NCBI RefSeq assembly: GCF_021353295.2 | Contig: NZ_CP120635.1 | Span: forward strand, 683,501-747,500 | Direction: 5' to 3' | Origin: Pseudodesulfovibrio thermohalotolerans | GTDB lineage: Bacteria; Desulfobacterota; Desulfovibrionia; Desulfovibrionales; Desulfovibrionaceae | Length of the DNA stretch: 64,000 nt | Shown here: in pieces, positions 53,960 through 63,287 of the stretch | How positions within the stretch are numbered: the first letter of the stretch is position 1 | How the letters are laid out: each line of letters opens with the position of its first letter | Program-made: the position numbers and the translations under genes | Notes under the pieces: generated by a model | Told to the model about the DNA's origin: nothing | What the model saw: the letters and a program-made list of their open reading frames with translations, nothing else | Databases searched by the model: none

Positions 53960-54340
53960 ATGGCCAAGAAGATCCTCATTGTTGATGACGAGGTTCACAT
54001 CAAGATGCTGCTTGAGCAAACGCTTGAGGAGCTTGAGGACGAATTCGAAGTGGACCTGTACACCGCCTCCGATGGGGAAGAGGGCTTGGAGTTCATCCGA
54101 AGCAAACGCCCCGATCTGGTTTTTCTCGATATCATGATGCCCAAGATGAACGGTTACGAAGTTTGCCGGATCATCAAGGACGATGCCTCCCTCGCGGATG
54201 TGAAGATCATTCTGCTTACGGCCAAGGGACAGGAAGTGGACCGCAAACAGGGGTTGGAGCTCGGCGCCATGATGTACATGACCAAGCCGTTCGATCCCGA
54301 CGAAATCCTGCGGGTGTCCAAGGAACTCCTGGAGCTGTAG
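53960..54340 (+). CDS. Single-domain response regulator
   Basis: Encodes 126 residues, only a receiver domain: ILIVDDEVHIKMLL near residue 5, phosphoacceptor in LVFLDIMMPKMNGYEVC near 53, and the conserved Lys in YMTKPFDPDE near 105. With no output domain it probably passes phosphate to, or binds, a partner. It sits between the hybrid kinase gene and the HD-GYP gene, suggesting a relay among them. ATG 53960 has AAGGAGA upstream; a GTG three bases earlier is also in frame. Confidence 0.92.
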   Translation: MAKKILIVDDEVHIKMLLEQTLEELEDEFEVDLYTASDGEEGLEFIRSKRPDLVFLDIMMPKMNGYEVCRIIKDDASLADVKIILLTAKGQEVDRKQGLELGAMMYMTKPFDPDEILRVSKELLEL

Positions 54341-54371
54341 CCGGAGCCTTGCCGAAATAGACTCTTTCCGC

Positions 54372-56111
54372 ATGACATTTCTCAAAAAATACATACGTCC
54401 CGGCGTATTGCGAAACCTCCTGCGCAAGGCGGCCAAGCTGATCGGCGGCCAGTGTTCCCTGGCCATCAGTTTCGACGGCCAAGTGCTCATCGTGGAAGGT
54501 CCGGCCTCCGCCGAAGGGTTCGGCGAGGGCGAGCCGGGAGTGGTCAGCGTTCCGATCCGTTTCGACGAGGAGCATTCGGGCCGGTTGTTCCTGCGTGCCG
54601 ACGGTTCCGAGGAAGGAACCGGCCTTGCCGACCTGCTCGACCTCGTCGCCTATTCCATCCAGGAACTGGTGGACATGGAACGCGCCCGGCGTTCCATCGC
54701 CGAAGAGGCGCTCGCCAAGTACCGCGAGTTGGCCCTGCTGCATCGCTCGGTGCCGAATATCAATACTTCCCTGCACATGCGCGATGTGGTCAACGCGCTC
54801 ATAGACGAGTGCCGGCTGGAGAACTATCCCGGCGAGCTGGGCATGATCTTCCTGCTGGAACCCAGCCGCAAAATTTTCCGTCTGGCCGTGCAGTTCGGCT
54901 TTCCCTTCGGCACCTATCTCCAGCCCATGGTGGACAGCGCGCTGTTCCAGGAGGTCGTCTCCTCGGGCCGGGGCGAGATCGTCAACGACCTGGACAAGGA
55001 GTCGCGTTGGGACAATGAACTGCCGGGGCTCGGGTCCATGCTCCTCATTCCCGTCAATTCGCCCAATAGATGCGAGGGCGCGCTCATCCTCGCATCCCGG
55101 AACACAGGGGTGTTCGAGGCCGCGCACCGGCGAAGCCTGACCACCCTTGCCTCGGTGGCGGGCATTTCGGTCTCGAATGCCTTCAACTTCGAGGGCATTC
55201 AGAAGCTCATGAACGCCATCCTCCAGGCTTTGGCCGAGGCCATCGATTCTCGGGACCCGTACACCGCGGGCCATTCCGAGCGGGTGGCCCATCTGGCCGT
55301 GGCCTTTGCCCACGCGTTGAACGAGGCCGGCGGATGCCGGGGTGAAACGTTCAACGACGACGAACTGCGCGAGATTTATTACGCGGGTATCCTGCACGAT
55401 GTGGGCAAGATCGGCATCAAGGAGGACGTTCTGACCAAGCGCACCCGGCTGTCCGAGCGGCGCATGGACGTGGTCCGGGCGCGGTTTCAGCTCCTGGGCC
55501 AGTTCGACGGGTTCGATTGGGGAAGGGCCTATGATTGCCTGTGCGATGTGAACAAGGCCATGGTGCCGGACGCGGCCGATCTGGATTTCGTCCGTGAACT
55601 GGGCACCAAGGTCATGCGCCGCGACGGGACCGACCTGCGCTATCTCTACGACGACGAACTGGAGAATCTGCTGCTCACCTACGGCAACCTGACCAAGGAC
55701 GAGCGCAGGGAGATTCAACGTCATCCGGCCGAGAGCGAGCGCATTTTGCAGCACATTCCCATGCAGGACGGCTACGGCAATCTCCTGACCATCATCCGCC
55801 AGCATCATGAGCGGCTGGATGGATCGGGCTACCCCGACGGGCTGGAGGCGGAAGATATTTTGCCGCAGAGCCGACTCATGGCCATCGTGGACATCTACGA
55901 CGCGGTCACGCAGGAACGGCACTACAAGCCCGCCTATACCCGCAGCGAAGCCATGAAGATTCTCCGCAGGGAAGTGGACGAGGGCAAGCTCGACGCCGAC
56001 CTGACCGATTTCTTTCTCGCGAATATCGAAAGTATCGAGATGCTTTCCGATCAGGTCAAGGTGACCAGAACCACCCACCTGTCGTCCCTCGGCAATATGT
56101 CCAGCCTTTAA
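54372..56111 (+). CDS. GAF-HD-GYP protein, probable c-di-GMP phosphodiesterase
   Basis: Encodes 579 residues. Residues 1-110 are unassigned, then a GAF-like sensor at about 125-275 (ELALLHRSVPNINTSLHMRD; LGSMLLIPVNSPNRCEGALI) and a C-terminal HD-GYP domain. The HD pair is in AGILHDVGKIGIKED near 340, and HHERLDGSGYP near 477 is canonical. An unusually long loop (about 90 residues) separates these two motifs. It would hydrolyse cyclic di-GMP, probably in response to the kinase and regulator encoded just upstream. Confidence 0.9.
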   Translation: MTFLKKYIRPGVLRNLLRKAAKLIGGQCSLAISFDGQVLIVEGPASAEGFGEGEPGVVSVPIRFDEEHSGRLFLRADGSEEGTGLADLLDLVAYSIQELVDMERARRSIAEEALAKYRELALLHRSVPNINTSLHMRDVVNALIDECRLENYPGELGMIFLLEPSRKIFRLAVQFGFPFGTYLQPMVDSALFQEVVSSGRGEIVNDLDKESRWDNELPGLGSMLLIPVNSPNRCEGALILASRNTGVFEAAHRRSLTTLASVAGISVSNAFNFEGIQKLMNAILQALAEAIDSRDPYTAGHSERVAHLAVAFAHALNEAGGCRGETFNDDELREIYYAGILHDVGKIGIKEDVLTKRTRLSERRMDVVRARFQLLGQFDGFDWGRAYDCLCDVNKAMVPDAADLDFVRELGTKVMRRDGTDLRYLYDDELENLLLTYGNLTKDERREIQRHPAESERILQHIPMQDGYGNLLTIIRQHHERLDGSGYPDGLEAEDILPQSRLMAIVDIYDAVTQERHYKPAYTRSEAMKILRREVDEGKLDADLTDFFLANIESIEMLSDQVKVTRTTHLSSLGNMSSL

Positions 56112-56133
56112 TTCGGTCGGGTCGGGAGCGCGG

Positions 56134-57723
56134 TCAGCGAATCTGTCGGCGCGCGATGCAGGGCAGGGGCAGTTGTCCCTCGGCGAACAGGGTCTTGCAG
56201 AAGAGCGGCAGGTCGAGCCGCCATTCACGCCGCAGTTCGGTCAGCTCGTGCAGGCCGAGAATGGGCATGATCCGGTGACCCGGGGCCGTGCGGATGAGCT
56301 TGGCCTCGGCCAGCCCTTCTTCCCTGGTGAATCCGGCCTTGTCCAGGATGGTCAGGCAGTGGTCCTGGTCGAGATCGCCGGAGGCCAGCTCACAGTCGAT
56401 GCGGGCCAGGGCCGCCCGGCGCAGGCCGCGCACGTGACGGACCAGCCGGTCCAGGTCGGTTTCCAGATAGCCCAGCTCGTCCAGGAGATGCTCGGAGAAG
56501 GCCAGCCAGCCCGCCATGAACAGGGGGTTGGTCACCTGGCTGAGGATCGGGTCGTCCAGCGCACGGCGTTGGGAGTCGAGCAGGTGGCGTCCCGGGTAGG
56601 TCTGCATCGCCGTCAGGAAGGGGAACTCGCGGCGGATGCGCGCCAGATGGGCCGGGGTGTCACGAAATCTGTTGCCGGTGAAAATCTGTGGGCTGACGTA
56701 GCAGCGGGACGGTTCGTTTTCCCAGGCCCCGAGCACGGGGTCGTGGTGAATGGGCCGCAAGCCGGACGCCATGTGCCTGGGCTGTGGCTCTATACGCAGG
56801 CCGGAGTCCGTGAAGACCCCGGACAGGGGACCGTTCTGCACGAAACTGCGAAGCCTGTGTATCTCGCGGATAATCAGGTCCAGGGGAGCCAGCCCGTCGG
56901 TCGGCGGCCCTTCGTACCCCTCATACAACTCCTGCCACGACCCGCCGCCGATTTCGGATTCCAGCCGCTTGAGGGAGGTCAGCCGGGCGTCGAACTCGGC
57001 TTCGGCCAGGTCGCGCAGTTCCTCTGCGGACCGGCTCGTGCCGAGGACGTGTTCAGCAGTATAGCTGAAGGGCGGCCCGTCCGGATCGGGGATCACGGGC
57101 CTTGAGGTGACGAACCGATCGTATTCGCGCAGGGAGGCCAGGGCGTCGGCCAGAAAGCGGGGAGCCCTGCCCGTGCGGCCCAGCTCCATGCCGCTCAGTT
57201 CGGTCAGGTAGCGGGCACAGTCTCGGACCATGGTTTGGGAGTTGGCCCGTCCGGCCGCGCTGGCGGCCTCGACATTTTTGATGGCGTGGGCGAGCAGGGC
57301 GGGAACGGCCTTGAGCCGGGCAATGAATCGCTTCTGTCTGGCCCGCTCGTTTTTTGCGGGCAGGTCGGCGGCCTGCTCCAGCCCGGTGAAGGCCACCTGA
57401 AGATAGAGTTCCGGGGCCCGTTCCCAGGCGCGGATGCCGTCGAGTTCGGCGATGGCGCCGCTGGCGTTCATGGCCAGGGCCTCTGCCAGTGCCTTGTCCG
57501 TCGGGACCGTGGCTTTGTCCGCTTCGGCCAGGAAGGTGCGGCGGAAGGATTCCAGGGAGGCCAGGTGGCGGGCGATGCCCTTGCGGGATAGATCGTCCAG
57601 CCGGTCGAGCCGTTTGGAGGCGTCCGTCACGGGCGGCATGAGCGGAAAGGCACCGGAGGCGCACATGACCGGGTAGTGTTTTGCCAGGTAGGCGAAGAAC
57701 TTTTTGGCGATTCCGGGTTTCAT
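56134..57723 (-). CDS. DUF885-like protein lacking the metalloprotease motif
   Basis: Encodes 529 residues with no signal peptide. The all-helical body and the pattern TAMQTYPGRHLLDSQRR near residue 370, followed by LFMAGWLAFSEHLLDELGYL, resemble DUF885 proteins, whose usual motifs are HExxPGHHxQ and EGWAxYxE. Here the HE pair is replaced by QT and EGW by AGW, so zinc peptidase activity is doubtful. The assignment is moderate. It follows cheV after 26 bases on the same strand. Confidence 0.55.
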   Translation of the reverse strand: MKPGIAKKFFAYLAKHYPVMCASGAFPLMPPVTDASKRLDRLDDLSRKGIARHLASLESFRRTFLAEADKATVPTDKALAEALAMNASGAIAELDGIRAWERAPELYLQVAFTGLEQAADLPAKNERARQKRFIARLKAVPALLAHAIKNVEAASAAGRANSQTMVRDCARYLTELSGMELGRTGRAPRFLADALASLREYDRFVTSRPVIPDPDGPPFSYTAEHVLGTSRSAEELRDLAEAEFDARLTSLKRLESEIGGGSWQELYEGYEGPPTDGLAPLDLIIREIHRLRSFVQNGPLSGVFTDSGLRIEPQPRHMASGLRPIHHDPVLGAWENEPSRCYVSPQIFTGNRFRDTPAHLARIRREFPFLTAMQTYPGRHLLDSQRRALDDPILSQVTNPLFMAGWLAFSEHLLDELGYLETDLDRLVRHVRGLRRAALARIDCELASGDLDQDHCLTILDKAGFTREEGLAEAKLIRTAPGHRIMPILGLHELTELRREWRLDLPLFCKTLFAEGQLPLPCIARRQIR

Positions 57724-57748
57724 GTGTTCTTTGCCTCTGGGGTCCGGT

Positions 57749-58702
57749 TTAGTCGGCCTGCGTTTCGAGCAGTCGCAACGCCCGAGGGGCGAGTTCGCTC
57801 AGTTCGGCTTTGGAAATCTGCGCATCGGCCCCGACGGCCATGCCTTTGTGATGCAGGGTTTCGCTGATGATGGAAGAGCAGAGGATGACCGGCAGGCGTC
57901 TGAGGACGCCGTCTTCCTTGATGCGCCGGGTCAGGGTGTGTCCGTCCATGGAGGGCATTTCGATGTCCGTGACCACCAGGTTCACGAACCTGTCCAGGGA
58001 GCACCCCTCTTCGGCCGCCTTGGCCTTGGCCTTGAGCAGGTATTGCAGGGCCAGTTCGCCGTTTTCAGCGGTTTGGACCCTGAATCCCGCCGAGGTCAGG
58101 ATGTTGGCGATCATCTTGCGCGCCATGGTGGAGTCGTCGGCCAGGAGCACACGGTATTCCCTGTGGGCGATCGTTTCCCTGACCGCATGGGCGGGAGCCA
58201 GGTCCGGCTCGTCCTCGGGGTTGAGGTCCATGCAGATCTTCTCCATGTCCAGGATGAAAGTGATCCGTCCGGAAATCTTGACCACGCCGGTGATGGAGTT
58301 GACCGTCAGTGCCGAGACGTAGTTGGTGGGGGCCTCCACCTCCTGCCAGCCGATGCGGTGGATGCGGGTCACGCCCGATACCAGAAATGCGCTCTTGGTC
58401 CGGTTGAACTGGGTGACGATGACCTTGGGCGGCTCTTTTCCCGCGCGCGTCTTGCCCAGCCATCCGGCCAGGTCGATGAGCGGAATGACCTCGTTGCGGA
58501 GGGTGAACGCGCCGAGCACGGATTCGTGGGGCGCCTCGGGCATCTCGGTCAGCTCGGGCATCTGGATGATTTCCAGGACCTTGGCCACGTTGATGCCGTA
58601 ATATCCCCGGTAGTCGCCGTTCGCACGCATTTCGTCGAGATAGAATTCGACGATTTCGAGCTCATTGGTGCCCGACTCCAACAGGATCTTGGTTTCGCTC
58701 AT
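57749..58702 (-). CDS. cheV: Chemotaxis protein CheV
   Basis: Encodes 317 residues. A CheW domain at 1-165 (YYGINVAKVLEIIQMPELTE; VIPLIDLAGWLGK) couples receptors to CheA. A receiver domain from about 183 follows (RVLLADDSTMARKMIANIL; phosphoacceptor in LVVTDIEMPSMDGHTL), which tunes the coupling on phosphorylation. ATG 58702 has TGGAGA upstream. No other che genes are nearby. Confidence 0.95.
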   Translation of the reverse strand: MSETKILLESGTNELEIVEFYLDEMRANGDYRGYYGINVAKVLEIIQMPELTEMPEAPHESVLGAFTLRNEVIPLIDLAGWLGKTRAGKEPPKVIVTQFNRTKSAFLVSGVTRIHRIGWQEVEAPTNYVSALTVNSITGVVKISGRITFILDMEKICMDLNPEDEPDLAPAHAVRETIAHREYRVLLADDSTMARKMIANILTSAGFRVQTAENGELALQYLLKAKAKAAEEGCSLDRFVNLVVTDIEMPSMDGHTLTRRIKEDGVLRRLPVILCSSIISETLHHKGMAVGADAQISKAELSELAPRALRLLETQAD

Positions 58703-58818
58703 TAACAGGTGTCTCCAGGGGGGCCTCTGCGGACCCGGCGGTATCGTGACCTAGAACATATACAAGCGGTTTGCCGTGCGCAACCCCGGACATGGGGCTA
58801 TTCCCGGAGGAAATGCAG

Positions 58819-60210
58819 CTATTCCCCGTCGATGCCGTATTTTTTGATTTTGTAATGTATGGCCCGGCGGCTGATGCCCAGCCGGTCGGCGGCGTCCTTT
58901 CTCACTCCGCCCGCCGCCTTGAGGGCGCGGATGATCGTTTCCCGTTCGTTGTCCTCAAGGGACAGGCTTGCCGAGGAGACATGCGGAGAATCAGGGGGCG
59001 GCGTTTCGAGCTGGAGGTCGTCGGCCCCGATGGTGTCCTCGTCGCAGAAGACCAGGGCCGCTTCCAGGGCGTTTTCCAGTTCGCGGACGTTACCCGGCCA
59101 GGGGTGGGTTTCGAGCCGTCGCGACGCCTCGTCCGAGAGCGTGGCGCGCGGCCGTTCCTGACGGGCGCAGAGCCGGTCGAGGAGTCCGTCCGCCAGAGCC
59201 GGGATATCCTCGCGCCGTTCGCGCAGGGGAGGGATGGTCAGGGTGACCACCTTGAGGCGGTAGTAGAGGTCCTCGCGGAACCCGCCGTCCGCGACCATCT
59301 TCGGGAGGTTCGCGTTGGTGGCGGCGATGACCCGGCAGGACACGGTCCGTTCGCTGTTGTCGCCCACCCGTCGGATGGTCCCTTCTTGGAGAAAACGCAG
59401 CAGCCGGGTCTGCATCTCCGGGGAGATGTTGCCGATCTCGTCCAGGAACAGGGTGCCGCCGTCGGCTTCCTCGATGAGTCCCTTCTTGTCCTTGACCGCG
59501 TGAGTGAAGGACCCTTTGACGTGGCCGAAAAGTTCGCTTTCGAGCAGGGTGGGCTGGGTTGAGCCGCAGTCCACCACCACGAAGGGGCCGCCCGCCCGGG
59601 GGCTCGACTCGTGCAGGATGCGCGCGGCCATCTCCTTGCCCGTGCCCGACTCGCCGAAGAGCAGGACCGTCGCCGTGGACCGGGCCACGCGGTCCAGCCG
59701 TTCGAGAAATCGTGCCATGGATGGGGCCTTCCCGCCGATCAGGCCATGCGTGCCGGGTTTGGATGCGGAGCCGTAAGGGGACGGACCGGCTGTTTTCGCA
59801 CCGGGCGTGCCGCCGTTTGCAGCCGCTTCGCCGCGCGCTTCGAGCCGGACGCGGATTCTGCGAACCAGCTCCTTGCCGTCGAACGGCTTGGTCAGATAGT
59901 CGGCGGCCCCGGCCAGAATGGAACCGACGGCGTCCGGGATGGTCCCGTGGGCCGTGAGCATGATGATCGGGATGTGCGGCCAGTTCTCCATGACCTCCTT
60001 GAGCAGGCCCCGGCCGCCCATGCCGGGCATCTTCACGTCGGAGACGATCAGGTCCACCGGCTCGTCCGCCAGCATTTCAAGGGCGGTCTCGGCGCGGTCG
60101 GCCAGAAGCGGGCTCAGCCCGGCGGAGAGCAGGCGCGCTTCGAGCACCTGCAGGATGTTTTCGTCGTCGTCGACCACCAGGATGGTCGGAATGTCCGGTT
60201 TCGCGCTCAT
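58819..60210 (-). CDS. NtrC-family response regulator with altered GAFTGA loop
   Basis: Encodes 463 residues. Receiver domain with Asp58 and Lys108; AAA+ domain with Walker A GESGTGKE at 186-193 and Walker B GGTLFLDEIGN near 255; C-terminal Fis-type helix-turn-helix (DAADRLGISRRAIHYKIKK). The loop that contacts sigma-54 reads GSFTHA (233-238) instead of GAFTGA. The Phe-Thr core is kept, but Ser and His replace Ala and Gly, so sigma-54 activation may be altered. It overlaps the kinase gene by 4 bases, a cognate pair. Confidence 0.93.
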   Translation of the reverse strand: MSAKPDIPTILVVDDDENILQVLEARLLSAGLSPLLADRAETALEMLADEPVDLIVSDVKMPGMGGRGLLKEVMENWPHIPIIMLTAHGTIPDAVGSILAGAADYLTKPFDGKELVRRIRVRLEARGEAAANGGTPGAKTAGPSPYGSASKPGTHGLIGGKAPSMARFLERLDRVARSTATVLLFGESGTGKEMAARILHESSPRAGGPFVVVDCGSTQPTLLESELFGHVKGSFTHAVKDKKGLIEEADGGTLFLDEIGNISPEMQTRLLRFLQEGTIRRVGDNSERTVSCRVIAATNANLPKMVADGGFREDLYYRLKVVTLTIPPLRERREDIPALADGLLDRLCARQERPRATLSDEASRRLETHPWPGNVRELENALEAALVFCDEDTIGADDLQLETPPPDSPHVSSASLSLEDNERETIIRALKAAGGVRKDAADRLGISRRAIHYKIKKYGIDGE

Positions 60211-61637
60211 GAATGCTCCTCGTCGGGACTGGCGGGCAGAGTGAAGTGGAAGACGGAGCCCCGGCCCGGTTCGCTTTCGACCCAGATGCGGCCGCCGTGC
60301 GCCAGGACGATGCGCCGCGAGATGGCCAGGCCCAGCCCGGCCCCGTCGACACTCTCCCGCACGCCGGGCTCGCGGTAGTACTTGAGAAAAATGCGTTTCT
60401 GCTCATCGGGCGGGACGCCCGGCCCGTCGTCTGCGACGCTGAAGACCACTTCTTGGTTCCTGCGTGCGGCGCTTACCAGGACCGTGCCCTCCCGGCCGGA
60501 AAATTTCACGGCGTTGCCCACCAGATTGGTCAGCACCTGGCGGATGTGCGCGGGATCGGCCCGGACGGCAAGGTCCGGCCCGACCTCGCCTTTCAGTGTC
60601 ACGGAAGCCGCCCTGGCCGTGGGCGTAATTCGTTCCAGGGTGGAGTGCACCAGCTCTGCCGCGTCCACTCGTTCCGGAGCGAGTTCCAGTTCCTCGGCCT
60701 CCAGGCGCGAGACCGAAAGGAGCCGGGTCAGCAGGGCGGACAGCCGGTCGGATTCCTGCTCGGCGATGTCCAGGAACCGCTTCTGTTTTTCGTTGACCTC
60801 GCCGAAGGTCCCGGACCCGATGAGGTCAACGGCCTCGCGCACCGAGGTCAGCGGAGTGCGTATCTCATGGGAGAGCATGGCGATGAAGTCGGCGCGCATA
60901 CGTTCCTCGCGCCTGAGCCGCGCGGCCATGGCGTTGAAGGCCAGGGCCAGTTCGCCCAGCTCGTCCCCGGACAGGATGCGCACGTCCCGGGGGGCGGCCC
61001 CGTCGCCGAGGTCGCGGATGCCCCGGCGTACTTCGCTCAGCGAGCGGTTCAGGGTGTAGGCCAGCAGCAGGCTGCCGCCCACGCCGATGACCAGGCAGAA
61101 GGCCAGCCCGTACATGCCCACGTTCGCCGCATGGCGTCCCGCGTCGCGCAGGGCGGTCAGACGCGCTTCGAGGTCGGCCTGGTTCTCCAGCAGGGATTGT
61201 TCGAGAATGTCGGTCCAGTCGCGGACCGTGTCGTCCGGGGCCAGGTTGTCGCCCGGGGAATTGGCCGGGTCCAGGGTGATCTCGTATTCCGAGGTCAGAT
61301 CCTTCCATTCGTCGGCGTATCGGGGATGTTTCCGGATGGTCTCGTTGAGAATCTCGCCGAATCGGGTCAGGTCCTCGACGATGAAGCCCACGGCCGCCTG
61401 GTCGCCGCCCAGGATGCGGTAGCGGCGGATGTTGTTCTGCACGTTGCCGAGGCGTTCGAGCATTCGCTGGATGGCCGAGTCCAAGGCGTGGTTCTCGGTG
61501 ACGATGAGTGCGGCGATGTCGGCGTCCTGCCTGACCTGGCGGAAGAGATAGGCCGAGGTGGCGAAGAACACCGCGATCAATGCGCACGACCAGATGGTCA
61601 GCTTGGTTGCGATGTTCAGGTGGCGGGCCTCGGGCAT
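60207..61637 (-). CDS. Sensor histidine kinase
   Basis: Encodes 476 residues from ATG 61637. Two membrane helices (KLTIWSCALIAVFFATSAYL near 12; GMYGLAFCLVIGVGGSLLLA near 175) flank a helical periplasmic sensor of about 135 residues. HAMP near 195-245, HisKA with AMLSHEIRTPLTSVREAVDL near 255, HATPase with NLVGNAVKFSG near 363 and GAGLGLAISRRIV near 435. It shares a 4-base overlap with the response regulator gene that follows. The signal is unknown. Confidence 0.93.
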   Translation of the reverse strand: MPEARHLNIATKLTIWSCALIAVFFATSAYLFRQVRQDADIAALIVTENHALDSAIQRMLERLGNVQNNIRRYRILGGDQAAVGFIVEDLTRFGEILNETIRKHPRYADEWKDLTSEYEITLDPANSPGDNLAPDDTVRDWTDILEQSLLENQADLEARLTALRDAGRHAANVGMYGLAFCLVIGVGGSLLLAYTLNRSLSEVRRGIRDLGDGAAPRDVRILSGDELGELALAFNAMAARLRREERMRADFIAMLSHEIRTPLTSVREAVDLIGSGTFGEVNEKQKRFLDIAEQESDRLSALLTRLLSVSRLEAEELELAPERVDAAELVHSTLERITPTARAASVTLKGEVGPDLAVRADPAHIRQVLTNLVGNAVKFSGREGTVLVSAARRNQEVVFSVADDGPGVPPDEQKRIFLKYYREPGVRESVDGAGLGLAISRRIVLAHGGRIWVESEPGRGSVFHFTLPASPDEEHS

Positions 61638-61753
61638 GGCTAGTCTCCTACCGCATCCGGGTGGGCGGCGCAATCGGGGCGCGCGGGGCAAACAATACCG
61701 CCCGTCACGCCGGAGGGCGCGGCGGGCGGGCCGGTTGACCGAGGACCGAAAAA

Positions 61754-62026
61754 TCAGCCCCGGATTTCAAATACGTCGTACGTCTTGTCGTGGTCGATGG
61801 CGTTGCAGGAGATCTCGATCTTGTCCACGATGGGGGCCTCGGTCCTGAGGTGTTCACGGAAGGCCGCGTACTGCGCCGCTTCTCCCTGCAGCAGGATTTC
61901 GGCCTTGCGATCGGCGATGTTCCGCACCCAGCCCTTGAGTCCCAGGCGTTGGGCGGTGCTCTGGACCCATGACTGGAAGTTGCCTCCGGTGACCTTGCCT
62001 TCGACGATACAAGTGTAGCTCAGCAT
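61754..62026 (-). CDS. Acylphosphatase-like protein without catalytic Arg
   Basis: Encodes 90 residues, the normal acylphosphatase length. The catalytic Asn36 is in LKGWVRNIADRKAEI. The phosphate-binding loop, usually GxVQGVxFR, reads GKVTGGNFQSW, so the essential Arg is Gln18. Canonical acylphosphate hydrolysis is therefore doubtful; a binding or regulatory role is possible. Monocistronic; the start ATG 62026 has GGAGGTTCATC upstream. Confidence 0.88.
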   Translation of the reverse strand: MLSYTCIVEGKVTGGNFQSWVQSTAQRLGLKGWVRNIADRKAEILLQGEAAQYAAFREHLRTEAPIVDKIEISCNAIDHDKTYDVFEIRG

Positions 62027-62201
62027 GATGAACCTCCGATTTCGTGTTTCCGCTTATCTGTCGCTATAGGATAAAATCGGAAAAGAGAAAAGGGGATGGC
62101 CGAGAAAATGAGCGCATTGGCGGTTGCCTTGGCGGGCCGGTCCGTGTATGGTCTAAACCTGCTCTGAGCGCTTCACTGTCGTGAAGCGGAGGAATCCCCC
62201 A

Positions 62202-62795
62202 ATGCGCGTATTGTTTTTTATTGTCGCCGTGATCGCGATGATCATTTTTTCGGCTCCGGTCTGGGCGTCGCTCCCCTATTGCAATCCGGACGTGGGCTAT
62301 ACCATCTGGCTGCCCCAGGACTGGACCGAAGCTCCGGCGGAATACCTGGACTCGGTCGAGCGGGCGCGTATGCCGTGGCCTGTCCAGGGCATGGCCCCGG
62401 ACTGGAAGGCCGGCTACGTCAACTCCGACGGCCGGGGATGTTCCCTCCTGGTGGAGGTCAAGCCGGGCCGCAAGATGCAGACCTCGGACATCTCCAATTT
62501 CAACAGGTTCCTGATCCGTTCCCTGACCCGATCCATTCGCGACGAAGTCCGCCTGCCCGGCGATCCCGTTACGGTCTTCAAGGACGCCGTCTATTTCAAG
62601 GACAAGAAGACCCTGCGCATCGAGACCGAGGTGTCGCGGGACGGCAAAACCAAGCTCAATCTGGCGTACATAGTCTACACGCGTAAGGGCATGTTGGCCT
62701 TTGCCGCCTACGTGGACCCCGATGACGCCAAGGCCCGCCGCGCTGTGGACGAGGCCGTGCTTTCGGTCTACCTGGACGACAAGCTGCGCTACTGA
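62202..62795 (+). CDS. Secreted protein of unknown function
   Basis: Encodes 197 residues. Signal peptide at 1-24 (VLFFIVAVIAMIIFSAPVWA). The mature protein contains GYTIWLPQDWTEAPAEYLDS and IVYTRKGMLAFAAYVDPDDA, the pattern of periplasmic proteins with a PsbP/DUF1795-like look, but I cannot assign a family firmly. ATG 62202 is chosen for GGAGGAA 7 bases upstream; a GTG at 62181 is also in frame. A small hairpin CGGGAAC/GTTCCCG (62841-62859) follows. Confidence 0.75.
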   Translation: MRVLFFIVAVIAMIIFSAPVWASLPYCNPDVGYTIWLPQDWTEAPAEYLDSVERARMPWPVQGMAPDWKAGYVNSDGRGCSLLVEVKPGRKMQTSDISNFNRFLIRSLTRSIRDEVRLPGDPVTVFKDAVYFKDKKTLRIETEVSRDGKTKLNLAYIVYTRKGMLAFAAYVDPDDAKARRAVDEAVLSVYLDDKLRY

Positions 62796-62966
62796 CCGGC
62801 CGTTGACTGGCGGGAGCGGGCCGGATACCATTGCCCCGAGCGGGAACGTATGGTTCCCGAGTGCGCATTTTTCGGTGCGCGAGGATAGTCATCAAAGGGT
62901 ATCGTCTTGAAATCATGGCGATTCATTTTGGGAACGCCCTTTGCTTGAAGTGCACAGGAGGCCCGA

Positions 62967-63212
62967 GTGAAGAAAATACTATTGGCAACAGTCCTCACTC
63001 TCGTGATGCTCTCCCCGTCCTGGGCGGCGGACGTTCGCTTCCCGGCGGGTCCTTTGCTTGCGGCCTCCGAACAAGGCGACCGGAGAAACGGCCATGCGGT
63101 TCATGGAGAGCGGGACAAGAAGCACCCCGAGACCATCATCATCAAGGGCAAGGGCGGCAAGGTCACCGGCGTGGAGCGGGAGCCTGAAAGGCGGCCGCGC
63201 AAAAAGAAATAG
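62967..63212 (+). CDS. Small secreted basic protein
   Basis: Encodes 81 residues from GTG 62967, with a strong AGGAGG site 6 bases upstream. Signal peptide at 1-20 (ILLATVLTLVMLSPSWA, cut before ADV). The mature part of about 60 residues is charged, with KHPETIIIKGKGGKVTGVER and a basic end RRPRKKK. No family recognised. A bidirectional terminator follows. Confidence 0.75.
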   Translation: MKKILLATVLTLVMLSPSWAADVRFPAGPLLAASEQGDRRNGHAVHGERDKKHPETIIIKGKGGKVTGVEREPERRPRKKK

Positions 63213-63224
63213 CCGCGTATCGAA

Positions 63225-63276
63225 GCGCACGAAAAAGCCCCCGGCGCCAATCGGCAGCGGGGGCTTTTTCGTGCGC
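63225..63276. terminator. Long bidirectional terminator
   Basis: An 18-bp perfect stem (63225-63242 with 63259-63276) containing GAAAAAGCCCCC and its complement, so the T-run lies within the stem on each strand. It separates two convergent genes. Confidence 0.88.
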
Positions 63277-63287
63277 TTGAGCAGGAG

